Assembly (NCBI GenBank): GCA_964445305.1
Contig: CAYUKK010000082.1
Span: 1-7,696, forward strand
Length of the DNA stretch: 7,696 bases
Direction: 5' to 3'
From: CAYUKK01 sp964445305
Lineage (GTDB): Bacteria; Acidobacteriota; Aminicenantia; Aminicenantales; UBA8522
This document shows positions 7,696-7,696 of the stretch, one piece after another. Numbering within the stretch: position 1 is the stretch's first letter; each line of letters opens with the position of its first letter. Position numbers and translations under genes: made by a program. The notes under the pieces are model-generated. The model was not told the DNA's origin. It saw only the letters and a list, made by a program, of their open reading frames with translations, and made no database searches.

Positions 7696-7696
7696 C

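Noticed and set aside
7424..7696. CRISPR array or tRNA in the upstream non-coding region
   Set aside because: Repeats are inverted and irregular, without evenly spaced direct repeats. No cloverleaf with an acceptor stem and T-arm consensus could be drawn.

Overview
The window looks like bacterial chromosome of medium-high GC carrying a proteolysis-oriented gene set: one 5'-truncated gene on the + strand and a two-gene operon on the - strand converging on it. The predicted proteins are an oligopeptidase B (family S9A), a secreted M14 zinc carboxypeptidase-like protein fused to a glutamine-amidotransferase-like domain, and a secreted Asp-box (BNR/VPS10-sortilin-like) beta-propeller. Large exported propellers and M14 proteins of this kind are familiar from Acidobacteriota and Candidatus Aminicenantes (peptide-degrading heterotrophs), and to a lesser degree Bacteroidota. 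That placement is an inference from protein style, not from a marker gene.

Layout. Bases 2-1858 (+): oligopeptidase B, whose first roughly 60 codons lie outside the window. Bases 1859-1898: short AT-rich gap between convergent genes. Bases 1899-4676 (-): M14 protein. Bases 4694-7423 (-): Asp-box propeller, which is the first gene of the operon; its stop codon overlaps an upstream ATG of the M14 frame (ATGA), but a better-placed ribosome binding site favours an M14 start 21 bases further in. Bases 7424-7696: non-coding upstream region with a sigma70-like promoter, a perfect 11-bp dyad lying across that promoter, and a stretch dense in inverted repeats that resembles a dispersed intergenic repeat.

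How they may work together. The propeller and the M14 protein both carry signal peptides and are probably made from one transcript and exported together, where the propeller may bind or present polypeptide or glycan substrate and the M14 protein may trim peptides or cell-wall peptides. Oligopeptidase B cuts short peptides after basic residues and could continue the breakdown. No clearly new system is visible; the upstream regulatory/repeat region and the propeller-carboxypeptidase pairing are the parts most worth a second look.
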